Source: Strongyloides papillosus (lineage: Eukaryota; Nematoda; Chromadorea; Rhabditida; Strongyloididae). Taken from it: a stretch of 64,000 nt of DNA. A model generated the notes under the pieces. It saw only the letters and a program-made list of their open reading frames with translations, made no database searches and had not been told where the DNA came from. The stretch covers positions 868,001 to 932,000 of the forward strand of contig SRSI01000009.1 of the NCBI GenBank assembly GCA_005656395.1, given 5' to 3'. The position numbers were made by a program, and so were the translations under genes. Positions 37,760-48,203 of this stretch are shown here, one piece after another. Every line of letters begins with the position of its first letter. The stretch's first letter is position 1.

Positions 37760-39241
37760 CTTTTATCTTTTTTTAGGCAAAATAGTAATTTTTCAACTTG
37801 CAATTAAAATCTGTAAAAATAATGTCAATTTTAATTTACTAAATTACATATGATAAATATCATCATTGAACAAAAAAATAAAAATCGTTTAACAAAACCT
37901 ACAGCAAAAACAAAAGTAACAAATTTTTAAAAACATAATCTTTTGAAACTATACAAAGAGAATTATTTATTATTATATTATGCTTTAGAGAAAAATTAAT
38001 TCCTTTTACCATTAAAATGTACTTTTCCATATCAAATGAAAGTATATCAACAGATATTATTTTTACATTATATATAGAAAAATTATATATATGAAGATGT
38101 ATTGATATTATTAACAAGAACTTAAACAAGCATGTGAGGAAATATATTATATATTGTCCTGTTTTCACAAAAAAAAGAAAAAAATAGAAAATCAATATAT
38201 ACATTATATTTAAAGATATACACACAAAGTATACCAGTTCAGAAATTATTGTTAGAATATTAAAAAATATATTTTTCAGAGAAATATTTATATGAAGGAA
38301 ATGAATACTAAAAAAAGATTAACATAATAAACACAACGTGAATTGGTATGAAAATATATAATTATTAATAAATAACATAAATTAATAATTTCTCGATAAC
38401 ACTTTTTAACTTTATACATAAAGCAAAAAATGATGAATGTATCTCTCGGTATCAAAAAACTCTTCGCCAAAACGGCATTATTTATAAATTCCTCATTCTA
38501 CAAATTCTGTTGTGTATATGCATGATTTGACATATCAAATAAAAGTTTTTTTATATAATATTCCAAATTTGTTAAAAGGTTACCGCCCTCTGATGATACA
38601 CAGATTGATGATGATTAGATGTATATAATATAATAGCATCAAATATGAAGCAGCAGGAAATATCATGTATATTATGTCGAATGATTAATGTAAAAAGTTG
38701 TATAAAATGAAAAGCATTAAAAAGTATAATGAGTAAAGACGGCACCACAGGATTGAAGGTGATTATAATGATGAATCTATATTTAGATGAATTGGTAAAA
38801 AAGTTGATAAACATAGAGTTTTATAATTGAAAAGGACTTGTATGTGTTTTTTATATAGCAAATGCATTCTGAATAAGATTCGTATATTGAAATTACCATT
38901 GATACTGAAAAGGCAGAGTGTGGAGGTAAAAAAATTAGTAAAAAAAATTTTGATGTTTTGAATTGTATATAAAATTAATTGAATTATGTGTATGTCATTG
39001 ACAACAAAACTTTAAAACATGATTTAATGAATAATGAATATACGTTATAATATGCATAACAATAGTAAGTAACAAATATCAAAGTAATTGAAGCTATTCA
39101 TGAAGGTAAAAAAATAACACTATTTTTCCTATGTGTTCAAATGGGATGTGTAAACTAGTAGTTTCGTATAGTGTTAATCAACTACAAGACTAGACATCAA
39201 AACCAATTGTATAGGTATTACTATAGTAATAATCAAGAGAC
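37760..39241. other. Intergenic / probable long 3' UTR of the Nova-like gene
   Basis: 1.5 kb on the transcript side of the Nova-like gene, before gamma-SNAP. A Pumilio-type TGTATATA word occurs on the minus strand at about 38197-38204. The minus-strand frames at 37899-38225, 38288-38470 and 38572-38814 lack protein features and are not called. RNA-binding protein genes often have long regulatory 3' UTRs; that reading is inference. Confidence 0.4.
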
Positions 39242-40469
39242 TTAAAAACAATTGTACCTATATCCTGAATTTTGTGCAAAACTTACACTACTGCCAGGTG
39301 CTTGATTTATACCTGGACCATTAGGCATCATATTTCCTTGTGGCATGGTATAACCAGGCTGTTGCATTGGGACCGGTTGTCCCATCATATTTGGAGCAAC
39401 ATTCTGCATATTTTGTTGTTGTTCATTTGATCTCATTAATCCAATACTAGCAACACCCAGACCAAGTCCCAATCCCATTATATTATATTTTGTCAGAATT
39501 TGCATCGCAGACATAATTTCAGCAACAGCTGGTTCATTAAAGCCATGGCCGCGAAGAGTACATTGGAGACCCTCAAGGAAATTAATAACATCCATGTTGC
39601 CGAGACCATTCATTGGATTAAACTTTTGTTGATTGGGTGGAAATTGCCCACCATCTTTATTTCCTTGCCAATTATTCATATTTGGATTAGGATTGTTAGG
39701 ATAGTTACTAAAGTTTTGTGTTGGAACTTGTGTGAATGATCCATTGTTATCCGCTGAATCTTTATTATCAAATGGTTGATCATGAAGAGGATCCTGAGCA
39801 ACTTTCTCAAGAACTCTTTTGACTGCATCAAGAAGAACATCACGGTTATCATGGCCGATAGTTACAACACGTTCAGTGGATGTCTTAGCTTCTGCACTTC
39901 CTGCTTTAGGATATACTTGAATATTAGCACCAGTGTTGTCACGTATCTCCTTGATATTACTGCCACTTTTGCCAATAACCATTCCAGCTGATGTATTTGG
40001 TACAAGGAGTTTCATCATCTTTCCTCTTTCTACACCTTTAAGATCGTAGTTGTCAGATGGAGCATTTGGATCGGCTTTTTCTTTAATCTTATCGATAATA
40101 ACATTCATAACCTTCATTGATGCATCAATCTTTCCCTTGACAAGACAAATTCTTTCATTTGTACCATGGTAAACTTCTTGGTTCTTAGACATATGAACTT
40201 TGCAACCAGAATCATTCTTCAAGTTACGCATAGTCTCACCACCTTTACCAATTATAGCACCAACTGCCGAAGCAGGGATGAGAATTTTAATGGCAACAGA
40301 ATCTGAAAAAAATTATATAAAAAAATATAACCACTATAAAAAACTAACCTTTATCCATTGGAAGTGAATTTCCCCTTTTTGCTGGTGGTCCACCTTTATC
40401 GTTATTTTGTCGTTTTTGAGCATTTCCTGACATATTATTAGTTTCACACTTAACAAGGTTATTAGACAT
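39242..40469 (-). CDS. KH-domain RNA-binding protein, Nova/pasilla-like, two KH domains
   Basis: Sequence-specific RNA-binding protein, probably a splicing regulator. Exon 1 is 40349-40469 and exon 2 is 39242-40302 (donor GTTAGT, acceptor TTTTTTTCAG, phase 1); 393 residues. KH1: KILIPASAVGAIIGKGGETM, followed by GCKVHMSKNQEVYHGTNERICLV (in sequence). KH2: MMKLLVPNTSAGMVIGKSGSNI, then GANIQVYPKAG and ERVVTIGHD. The GxxG loops are GKGG and GKSG. The pairing of 'yHGTnERiCLv.G' in KH1 with 'lvPNtsAGmvIGk.Gs.ik' in KH2 is the Nova pattern. After KH2 come an Asn/Pro/Gln-rich region, a short helical block and a Met/Gln/Pro-rich tail. Nova's third KH domain is absent. The N-terminus has a basic NLS-like KRQNNDKGGPPAKR. 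Confidence 0.85.
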
Positions 40470-41025
40470 AACTAAATATTCTATAAATAAATCAAAAACC
40501 TAAGGGTAGAATCTTATGAGTAGAAAAAGATAAACTTAATAAAGTGGAATGACCTAATTATAAAAAGTATATACAGCAATCGATAACAACAGATGTTAAG
40601 AAAAAGCAAACTGTCATATAGTAAGATGACATACTAAAACGCATAAACTTTGGACAACTCATCTAAATGTTTGCCTATGGATTGTATTATTTAGTGTATG
40701 TAGATAACAATTATCAAACAATATAAACTGGCATGAAAATAATTACTTAGCTCCCTAAGCAATAATAAATTAAGTGCGTATAGAGGAAGAAGATATTCTT
40801 TTGAGGTAAAGAAATATGGCAAGCGTTCGTGCCAATAAAGGGGGCGCGATTACTCTTGTTAACATGAAGAAATGATTTTGTCGTTATAGGACTCGAAAAT
40901 ACTCCGCCTTAGTGGAAGGTACCAATTGCCCGTTAAGCTCAATGATAAAAAATATGATAGGAAAATCTATAACACTTTATATTGAATTATTAAAGTAAAT
41001 GTAGTTGAAATATTTTTAAAATAAA
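40470..41025. other. Intergenic between 6-phosphogluconolactonase and the Nova-like gene
   Basis: About 550 bp. The half nearest the Nova-like gene is AT-rich; the part at 40800-40935 is a distinct GC-richer island described separately. Confidence 0.5.
40800..40935. other. GC-rich island with a 19-codon ORF; function unknown
   Basis: About 42 % G+C over the first 120 bp by count, against about 20 % around it. On the plus strand ATG 40816 opens a 19-codon frame ending TGA at 40875 (begins MASVRANKGG). Short palindromes (GGTACC, CAATTG) and a weak stem (ggca...tgcc, 40818-40833) are present. It could be a promoter core of the Nova-like gene, a small RNA gene or a micropeptide. No rRNA, tRNA or SL RNA consensus matched. 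Confidence 0.35.
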
Positions 41026-41739
41026 TTAACATGTAAAAGGGTCATGATCAATTATCCATGTAATATCCATACCATTCTCTAGTTTAATTAAGGATGGTGG
41101 ATAATCTGCATTGTGGTTTACTAGTATTTCCTTAATAGCATTTTTCTTGCTTTCCCCAGTTGCGAGAAATACAACATTTATTGCATTATTTATTACCGGA
41201 ACAGTTATTGTGACACGTTTTGGTGGTGGTTTAGGGGAGTCGCTAATAGGAGCAATCCATTTGACCTTCTCTTTCACTAATTGATGATTGGGAAACAAAG
41301 AGCAAGTATGACCATCTGGTCCTAAACCAAGTAGTAATAAGTCAAATATTGGGAAACCAGTTTGTGAGATTTCAAGATTTTTCTCTTCTTTAAGTATTTT
41401 TTCAAACTCTTCTGCAGCTATTATTTCGTCCTCAAAATTAGTTATAGGAATAAAGTGTCCTTCCAAATGTTTTGGTAGTAAATTCAAGTATTCACCGCAG
41501 TTAGAGTCTTTGTCACTCAATGGAACTACTCTTTCATCAACCATAAAAAATTTAACATTTTCAATCGATAGTGATTCTTCTAGTAATTGCTTTAGTGATT
41601 CACTGACAGTTTTAGGCATAGAACCTCCTGATAATCCAATGTAAACTGTTTTTTTACTTTTTCCCTTTTCAATAGTTTTTTTAAGCAAATCTTTTATATA
41701 AGGAACTGTTTCATCTGGAGTTAATGTAATGGATACCAT
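41026..41739 (-). CDS. 6-Phosphogluconolactonase
   Basis: Hydrolyses 6-phosphogluconolactone in the oxidative pentose phosphate pathway, in the cytosol. Single exon, 237 residues, the usual length. Family motifs: YIGLSGGSMPKTV near residue 33 (phosphosugar-binding loop), VKFFMVDERVVPLSDKDSN (family f..vDER.Vp..d..SN), and DLLLLGLGPDGHTCSLFPNH, with the catalytic His in GPDGHTcSLFP. The C-terminal part carries KRVTITVPVINNAINVVFLA and a conserved ATGESKKNAI stretch. All expected catalytic elements are present. It stands alone, with about 550 bp to the next gene on the same strand. Confidence 0.96.
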   Translation of the reverse strand: MVSITLTPDETVPYIKDLLKKTIEKGKSKKTVYIGLSGGSMPKTVSESLKQLLEESLSIENVKFFMVDERVVPLSDKDSNCGEYLNLLPKHLEGHFIPITNFEDEIIAAEEFEKILKEEKNLEISQTGFPIFDLLLLGLGPDGHTCSLFPNHQLVKEKVKWIAPISDSPKPPPKRVTITVPVINNAINVVFLATGESKKNAIKEILVNHNADYPPSLIKLENGMDITWIIDHDPFTC

Positions 41740-44591
41740 CGTTATTGATTCTTAATACTCTGTAAAAAAAACTATTCAAGGAAAAAAACAGAACGCAATA
41801 TTTTAAAAAATTCGTGGAAAAACTAAGTTAACATGTAATGATATCTTTTAACACGATGTTGGTATGATCAATAAAGTAACAAAGGGTTGGAATATACTTT
41901 TCACACCACCTTTTGTATTAAAATTTGGTAATTGGTAGATATATTTCTGATATCGATAATAATTATAAAATACGTTGATAAGAATTTATAAGAAAAAATA
42001 ATTTCTGTATTCATTTATAAAACAATATCAAATTTTAAATAAATTTAACAAATAGACAGTAATTTAGACATTGAGAATTTACCATGTCACCGCCGAAAAT
42101 GCTATTTCGTAATCAAATATTATGAAAATTTTTAACAAATTATACATTCTACACTGTTTTTCTAAATCAAATAAGCAGTATTTTAGAACATCCAGGAAGT
42201 ATTTTTACGTGAATAATTTTTTTCCTTAAAAACAATAGCTTTTTTAAGGACATGGAAGAAGTTTTCATAGTTAAGAAATAACAATAAGATTAAAAGTACT
42301 TAAAATTTCTAATTAGTCTTAATTACTACACACTATGTTACGAACATATCAAAACCTTTTTCTAAAATTTTCTATTTTGTTTAAACATCAATTTTTCATA
42401 TGATTTTAAAAGGTAAAACGAATTTCAATTAAAATTAAATCTACTATTTGGTTATAAATAAATTGTTCTGCTAAATATATTAGTTCGTGTTAATTTGAAA
42501 TATTAAGTAAATTCTAAATTTACATATTTCTCCATGATCAATTTGATATGGTTTCGGAAAAGTATTAGTAAATTAATACTTTCTCTATGAATTTTATTTC
42601 TAGTCATTTTTCAGACTTTTTATGTTATATGAACGGATATTTTTATATAAAGTATATTTTTAGAAAAAAATTGTACATTTAGCTAAGAATTGTAGCAACA
42701 AAACTGAATATTTTATAACAACAGATGAAAATCGGATTATACAAATTGTAATCTCTTAGGTATGATAAACATAATTTTGGTGAAAAGTGTTTATTGAAGA
42801 TATATTGTTTGATTTCGGTTATAGTTAATTATTTAATAGTTTTAGAATTGTATAATAATGTCTATTCATTTGGTAGCATACATATAAGCTGATAAAAATT
42901 CTGTAATAAAAAGTGGTGTTTACATAAAAGAATGCTGTCACATTTTACCAGATACTGTTATTTTAGCGGATACAACATTTTACCTTCTAGTACCATTGGA
43001 GGAAATTTAGCTAAAGTTGTTGATAGAACATCTTTAAACTTTGAAAATATCATGATTACAGTGACAAAGGAGTTTCATGATCATTTTACTGCTGTGAAAG
43101 TCAGATAATTGTAAATAATTTCTACATGAATGTAAATATAACAATTTTATATTGATAATTTTTTTCCCACAATCATTTTTATTAGTTCTCTTGAAACATA
43201 GATATATGAATAATTTAATCCTATATAAAGGGACACATTTTTAGTGCATCTATTTGAGTAACCAATTAAAACTAGAGAAATTTTTTTTTTCTAACTTCCA
43301 TAGCTTTCTAAATAGATAAGCATTATACTTATTTATCATATGCAGTTTTTGTTTAGTATAATTACTACTCATTCACTTTAAAATAAAACTTTAAAACAAC
43401 ATATTTTTATCACGTTGAATTTTTATTTAAACAAAGAAAAATAAATATTGGTGCGTTGGTGTTTTGAAAATAAAATCTCTTAATTTAACCATGAAAGAAA
43501 ATATTATTTGTTTTAAAAATAGCATGACGAACTTTTATTTTTTTTTAAATGAACAAATTTCCATAGCAGATTATGAAATTTAATATTGAATTAGTTTATT
43601 TGCATAGTGAGCTTTTATTGTTATTGTATTTATCTTTACATTTATTATTATTTTCTCAATTATTAATATTTATTAGTGTTGAAATTGTAAAAAAAACATA
43701 TTTGTTATGTAAAACGAAGTAAAATACAATTAATTTCTTTTTAATTATTAAATAATTATATTTTTATCGTTTCTATGCATTTATTATGCAATAATAAATA
43801 AAATGATAATTATAAATTTGATATATAATATTTTTCAAGTTAAGCAATATTATTTATGGGAAATTTGATTTGTTATTTTAAAATGGACAATAAATTTTTT
43901 ACATTATATTGGTAGAATTAATTTAGGAATTAAATAAGTTTTAGAAAAGTATTCAAAATTGAGATCATAAATTAATGTTTATAATATTAAAGTGTCTTTA
44001 ATTTGGTTGAAAATATTGCTTGTCAAAGAAGTTTATATGCCAGATAGGAAACTTAATTGATTCTTAGATAAATTTTCGCAAGTTTAGCAGTTTTAATTTG
44101 CAATACATCAATTTCAAGTTTGTGCATATGAAAATTTTGTTAGAAAGAAAGATTAATGAATAATTTATTTTACTTTTCTAGATAATTTCAAATTAAAGTG
44201 TAACTTGATCATTTTATTAATTTAAAGCAAAAAACTTTGCATTTCTAATATTAATTAGTAAATTAAAAATAAGTAATACATAAGGCAATTTAATTAACCT
44301 AGAGATAGTGTTTTAATCTATAAATTTCTAATAAAGCATAATTCAAATTATGAATTTGAGCAGACGTGATGCCGCTTTATACAATTAAAAATACTTGATT
44401 TAATTGTGATAGACTTTTTAAAAGCATTAAGTAGTTTAATATATTATATTGCCGAAAGATATTACTTTGATATAACAGTTTGCTAGAATTTTCTGATTTG
44501 AATGTTGTAGTGAGAATCTGTCAGAAGAATCCTATAAAAACAAATTTACGTTGCATTGGCAAATTATTTATTTCTCTTGATTTAATTAATA
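41740..44591. other. Intergenic, 2.85 kb
   Basis: AT-rich spacer between the lactonase start (minus) and a small plus-strand gene. The only stretch with coding character is the 58-codon frame at 42932-43108 (separate entry). No RNA gene or repeat array recognised. Confidence 0.5.
42932..43108 (+). CDS. Short ORF or orphan exon, 58 aa, function unknown
   Basis: ATG at 42932 to TAA at 43106, 58 residues. By count the frame is 56 G+C of 177 (32 %), like the real exons here and unlike the roughly 20 % spacer around it. The translation looks protein-like (YNILPSSTIGGNLAKVVDRT, then SLNFENIMITVTKEFHDHF). No family was recognised, no signal peptide or TM helix is present, and no clear splice partner was found. 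It could be a small gene, an exon of a gene that includes the frame at 44592, or the remnant of a lost gene. Confidence 0.35.
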   Translation: MLSHFTRYCYFSGYNILPSSTIGGNLAKVVDRTSLNFENIMITVTKEFHDHFTAVKVR

Positions 44592-44876
44592 ATGTTGCAT
44601 ATCAAAAAAATTAGATTAATTATTTTGAGAAAAATTTCTATTCTTAAAAAATTTTTCAAACCTTCACATAAAGGTATTTATTTTTTTGTTACTAAAGGAG
44701 ATAGGGGACAATATTTAAATGTTATGAATAATGATGATAACTTTGTGGATTTCGATATTCAGGGAGAAATAAAAGAGTTTGTTGATACATTCTTTCAGGA
44801 GTATTCTTATTTATCATGGAGAGAAACAACTATTTTTGAAGAAGTACCTGATAACAACAATACAATAAGTTTATAA
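44592..44876 (+). CDS. Small orphan protein, 94 aa
   Basis: Unrecognised. The N-terminal 30 residues are strongly basic and hydrophobic (MLHIKKIRLIILRKISILKK, then FFKPSHKG). They are followed by YFFVTKGDRGQYLNVMNNDD, an acidic VDFDIQGEIKEFVDTFFQEY segment and an acidic end (FEEVPDNNNTISL). The change from basic to acidic halves and a balanced composition suggest real protein. It ends 39 bp from the stop of the minus-strand secreted protein gene (convergent, tail to tail). It may be only the last exon of a larger gene. Confidence 0.45.
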   Translation: MLHIKKIRLIILRKISILKKFFKPSHKGIYFFVTKGDRGQYLNVMNNDDNFVDFDIQGEIKEFVDTFFQEYSYLSWRETTIFEEVPDNNNTISL

Positions 44877-44914
44877 AGACTATTTTATTTTTATATTTCA
44901 TGCTATCTTTTTTT

Positions 44915-45601
44915 TTAAACTTTTAAATTTTTTGAATTATAGATTTTAGCAATTTCAATTTCATACAAATATGGTAAACCAATTGTTTGCATACCAATAT
45001 AAACACTACAATAACTAGGATTTAAAAAAACATCTTGCAGAAGTCTGGCTGGATTTTTAGTATCAAGACTAACTTTTATAACTGTTACAACATAATTATC
45101 TCCATCATCATACATATCTCTGTAAATGTTTGTTGCTGCTTCTCGAGCACTTCTATATAACAATGCATTTTTTGTTGCAATATCTTGTAATGTTGAATTA
45201 CTGCAAAGTGGAAAACAATAATGAATACGATCGTCTTGATTAATACATGAATTGTCTAAATAATTATATATTTAAATTTATATTCTTTACTTACTTGAGT
45301 AATTTTCTCTAGTTGTTATATCTTTTTTTATATTAATTATATTACTTGAAACATTTAATAAATCAATATGATATTGTATTTGGACAAAAGTTGATGTTCT
45401 GTTAAAATCAATGCAATAATCGGGACCATCGGGAATCATTCCAGCAGTACCAACGTCTAAAATCCCATGACCTTCAGTCCAAAGCCAAGATTGTGGGAGC
45501 TTTGCTTTATCGCACGTTAAAACATTCGGTGGACTTTCTGCATTATTGTAATTAAAGATATATAAAAATGTTAAAATACAAAATATATTTTTACTCTTCA
45601 T
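44915..45601 (-). CDS. Secreted protein of unknown function, 215 aa, 2 exons
   Basis: Exon 1 (45295-45601) and exon 2 (44915-45255) are joined by a 39-nt intron (donor GTAAGT, acceptor ATTATTTAG, phase 1). The signal peptide is MKSKNIFCILTFLYIFNYNNA. The mature part has about seven Cys (LTCDKAK, DYCIDF, SCINQ, HYCFPLC, SYCSVY), expected as disulfides, and N-glycosylation sites (NRT, NVS, NST). Other visible segments are PQSWLWTEGHGILDVGTAGM and LLYRSAREAATNIYRDMY. The family was not recognised; this is the kind of short secreted nematode protein often lacking a name. Its start lies only 118 bp after the stop of the upstream gene on the same strand, compatible with an operon. Confidence 0.75.
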
Positions 45602-45718
45602 TATCTCGAAAAATAAAGTAAATGATTTATTATCTATTTAATATTATGTTAATATACAGTTGATAAATTTTGCTTTATCATTGATAAGGAATTACATTGT
45701 CAATTAAGAATAAATAAA

Positions 45719-46563
45719 TTATTTTAAATCCCCCATTTTTGATTTTTTTTTCTTCCCATGTCCATCTCTTGTCAAATCTAAATCATCTTCATCACTTGAC
45801 AAATGATTAGTTGGGAGTTGAGTTTCCCTGTAATTTAGATTTTCAAATGAATCTACCTCCTCATCTTCAATTGAAAAATGTGCTCGGTGTGGGGGTGTTG
45901 TTGTGTTTATGTGTTTTGTTGTAAATTCTATATTTTCATTTTCCAAATAGACATAAGTTTTGAGAATAACCTTTAAACAATAACAATCAACAATAAAGAT
46001 ACTAAATATTATTAATAACCTTATGTATTCCAGTTTATTATCTATAATTTTTTTCTATATTAAATACAAAAAACATCTTACATACCTTGTTTATACTCTA
46101 ATAAAGGATTTTTAGGCATAGAAGGCCATATGCATCTTAAAATATCAAGAAGTAAGACTACACCATGGATTGTAATAAACATTATTTGAACAAGAATATA
46201 AGGAATTGTAAAAATTTGATTTTTTTTAATATACGCCAAATATAATATTAATATACTAGCCACTTCTAAAATACTGCCAAAAACCAAAGTTTTAGGATCC
46301 GACGAAGAAATGTAAAAGTGGTCATCGTATGCCAAAAATCCTTCAATAAAACTCCTAAAGCAAGTTACAATAGCAACAAAAATAATGGAATTCTGTTTTT
46401 TCATTTGTAATGTTGAAATTAAATAAGCTTAATTAAATAAACTAACCTTAATATGAAATCTTCCACCAAAAAAGTAATTATTTGGTTTATTTAATGATTT
46501 AATATTTATTCCAAAATTCATTTCATCAACATTAACAGTTGACATAAATGGTATAGAAAACAT
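45719..46563 (-). CDS. Multi-TM (about four) membrane protein, LAPTM-like, 3 exons, 236 aa
   Basis: Exons 46447-46563, 46082-46392 and 45719-46001. Intron 1 has donor GTTAGT and acceptor AAAACAG. Intron 2 uses donor GTAAGA at 46081 (not the nearer GTATGT) and acceptor AATATTTAG; only this pair keeps the frame open and restores a fourth hydrophobic helix. Helices: NSIIFVAIVTCFRSFIEGFL, LVFGSILEVASILILYLAYI, IPYILVQIMFITIHGVVLLL, and GIIFIVDCYCLKVILKTYVY. The N-terminal GGRFHIK before TM1 and the TM arrangement resemble LAPTM4-like and other small nematode four-TM proteins. The cytosolic tail is acidic/polar and ends in a basic GKKKKSKMGDLK. A likely trans-splice acceptor (TTCATTCAG) sits 14 nt before the ATG. 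Confidence 0.68.
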
Positions 46564-46577
46564 ATTAAATTTTTTAA

Positions 46578-46586
46578 CTGAATGAA
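46578..46586 (-). promoter_or_regulatory. Probable trans-splice acceptor of the multi-TM gene
   Basis: TTCATTCAG on the minus strand, 14 nt before ATG 46563. An AATAAA on the same strand lies at 46761-46766, past the stop of the upstream ankyrin/SAM gene, so the polyadenylation-signal-to-acceptor distance is about 180 nt, as in nematode operons. Confidence 0.45.
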
Positions 46587-46822
46587 GAAACACCTTTCTC
46601 AAAATGTAATAAGCTATCTTATCAATTTTTTAATTGATTTCATTCTTTACAATCAACTACACCGTCATCTTCTTACCATTAATACATTCAATTTTAACAA
46701 TAAAATAAAAATTACATAAAATATTTATACAAAATATGTAATCAAATAATTTAAAAATGCTTTATTTTTTTTTAACAGTGATACAAAATAAATGGTTAGT
46801 CAGTTGACATATGTATATTTCT

Positions 46823-48203
46823 TCACCATTTCTTTGTCTCTCCAATAGGAAGAGCTCTATTTGTAATGAGAGCATTGTATTTTCTTAAAAAGTTATTTAT
46901 TGCTTCTTTTGCCTTTTCTACTTTTATACCATTCTTGCTATTACTCATATTATTTAAATGTTTATAAACCGCAAAAACATTACGCGATATACTTTTATGC
47001 CTAGCTGTAATTGAATTCTCTATCATAGAAAGTTTTTGTATATCATGTTGTAATCCAGAAATATCAGCTTCCGTCTCTTCACAATCAGTAATTGTTGTTT
47101 TAATCTGTTTCTCAAACAACATCTTTTGTTCATTCTCATACGTTCTTGATCTTCCATATTGTGCTTTATATTTTAATGATGCTTTTGGATCACAGGCTAA
47201 AATTCTGTGTGTTGGGAATGAATTAATGATACCAAGAATCTTGAAACGAGCAATTTGGTTATCAATGCCAATGTGAATTAAATCAACCTCTGTTAGGTGG
47301 AAGAATAGTTTCAAATTTATATTATATTCGACAAAATTACCAATGTAATGATTTAATTTAAGCATTTCCAGTATATCTCCTGGTTTTTCCATAATATTGC
47401 CCTTTGGGTTAACATATTGTGGCTTTACATAATTCTTTTTATCTCCATAGTATGAACTATTTTTATCTTTATCTCTTTCTGCTTTGGCATCATTTATCAG
47501 TTCCAACATGACATCATTTCCTTCTACCAAAGTTTCACAATTTTCTCCTGCTTTGTTAACAGCATATGGATCTCCACCATACTGTAACATTATTCTTAGA
47601 ATATTTTCATTATCACATTTACATGCATACAATATAGCTGTATTCCCAGTCTCATCAACAATATTTGGATCAGCTCCTTTCTCTAACAAAACATATATAC
47701 ACGAAATCTGATTATGAAGTGTCGCATAAACTAAAGCAGTTTTCCCACAATCACTTTGAAGATTACAATCACCTTTATAATCTATTAAAATTCTAACAAT
47801 ATTTTCATGACCACAGGCAGATGCTAACATTATTGCTGTCTCTTTACGGTTATTTGTAATATTAGGATTTACGTGATATTTTAAAAGCAAATTTATAGTC
47901 TCGATTTGATTCAAATATGACGCATATAATAATGGACTCCAACCAGCACTATTTTTTTTGTTTAAAAAATCACCCATATTAAAATTTTCTTTTTCATTAA
48001 ATTCTATTCTACTCACCAAATCCTATAAAAAAATAGATGAAAATAGTGTATAGCCTACTTACCCGGAAGGTATAATAATCCACAGAAGCAGCAGTAAAAA
48101 TATCAATTATATAATCGTCATCTAACTTGAAATCAGGTAGAGGTAATTCAAGAATTTTTATAATATCATTATTTTCAATTGTAATATTCCCTTCGGAATC
48201 CAT
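46823..48203 (-). CDS. Ankyrin-repeat and SAM-domain protein (ANKS3-like)
   Basis: Scaffold protein; vertebrate ANKS3 works with cilium-associated partners (family knowledge). Exon 1 is 48063-48203 and exon 2 is 46823-48022 (donor GTAAGT, acceptor TTTTATAG, phase 0), 446 residues. Four to five ankyrin repeats fall at about residues 65-215: SAGWSPLLYASYLNQIETIN, KETAIMLASACGHENIVRIL, GKTALVYATLHNQISCIYVL, GNTAILYACKCDNENILRIM. A SAM domain at about residues 258-315 reads GDILEMLKLNHYIGNFVEYN, then INLKLFFHLTEVDLIHIGI, close to the ANKS3 pattern diDLriFltLtEsDLkeiGI. The C-terminus is helical (KQIKTTITDCEETEADIS). ASZ1/GASZ also combines ankyrin repeats with SAM and is the main alternative. It is followed by two closely spaced genes on the same strand. 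Confidence 0.82.

Noticed and set aside
37899..38814. Three minus-strand frames of 60-108 codons
   Set aside because: Phe/Ile/Tyr-rich translation of AT-rich DNA, most likely the 3' UTR of the Nova-like gene.
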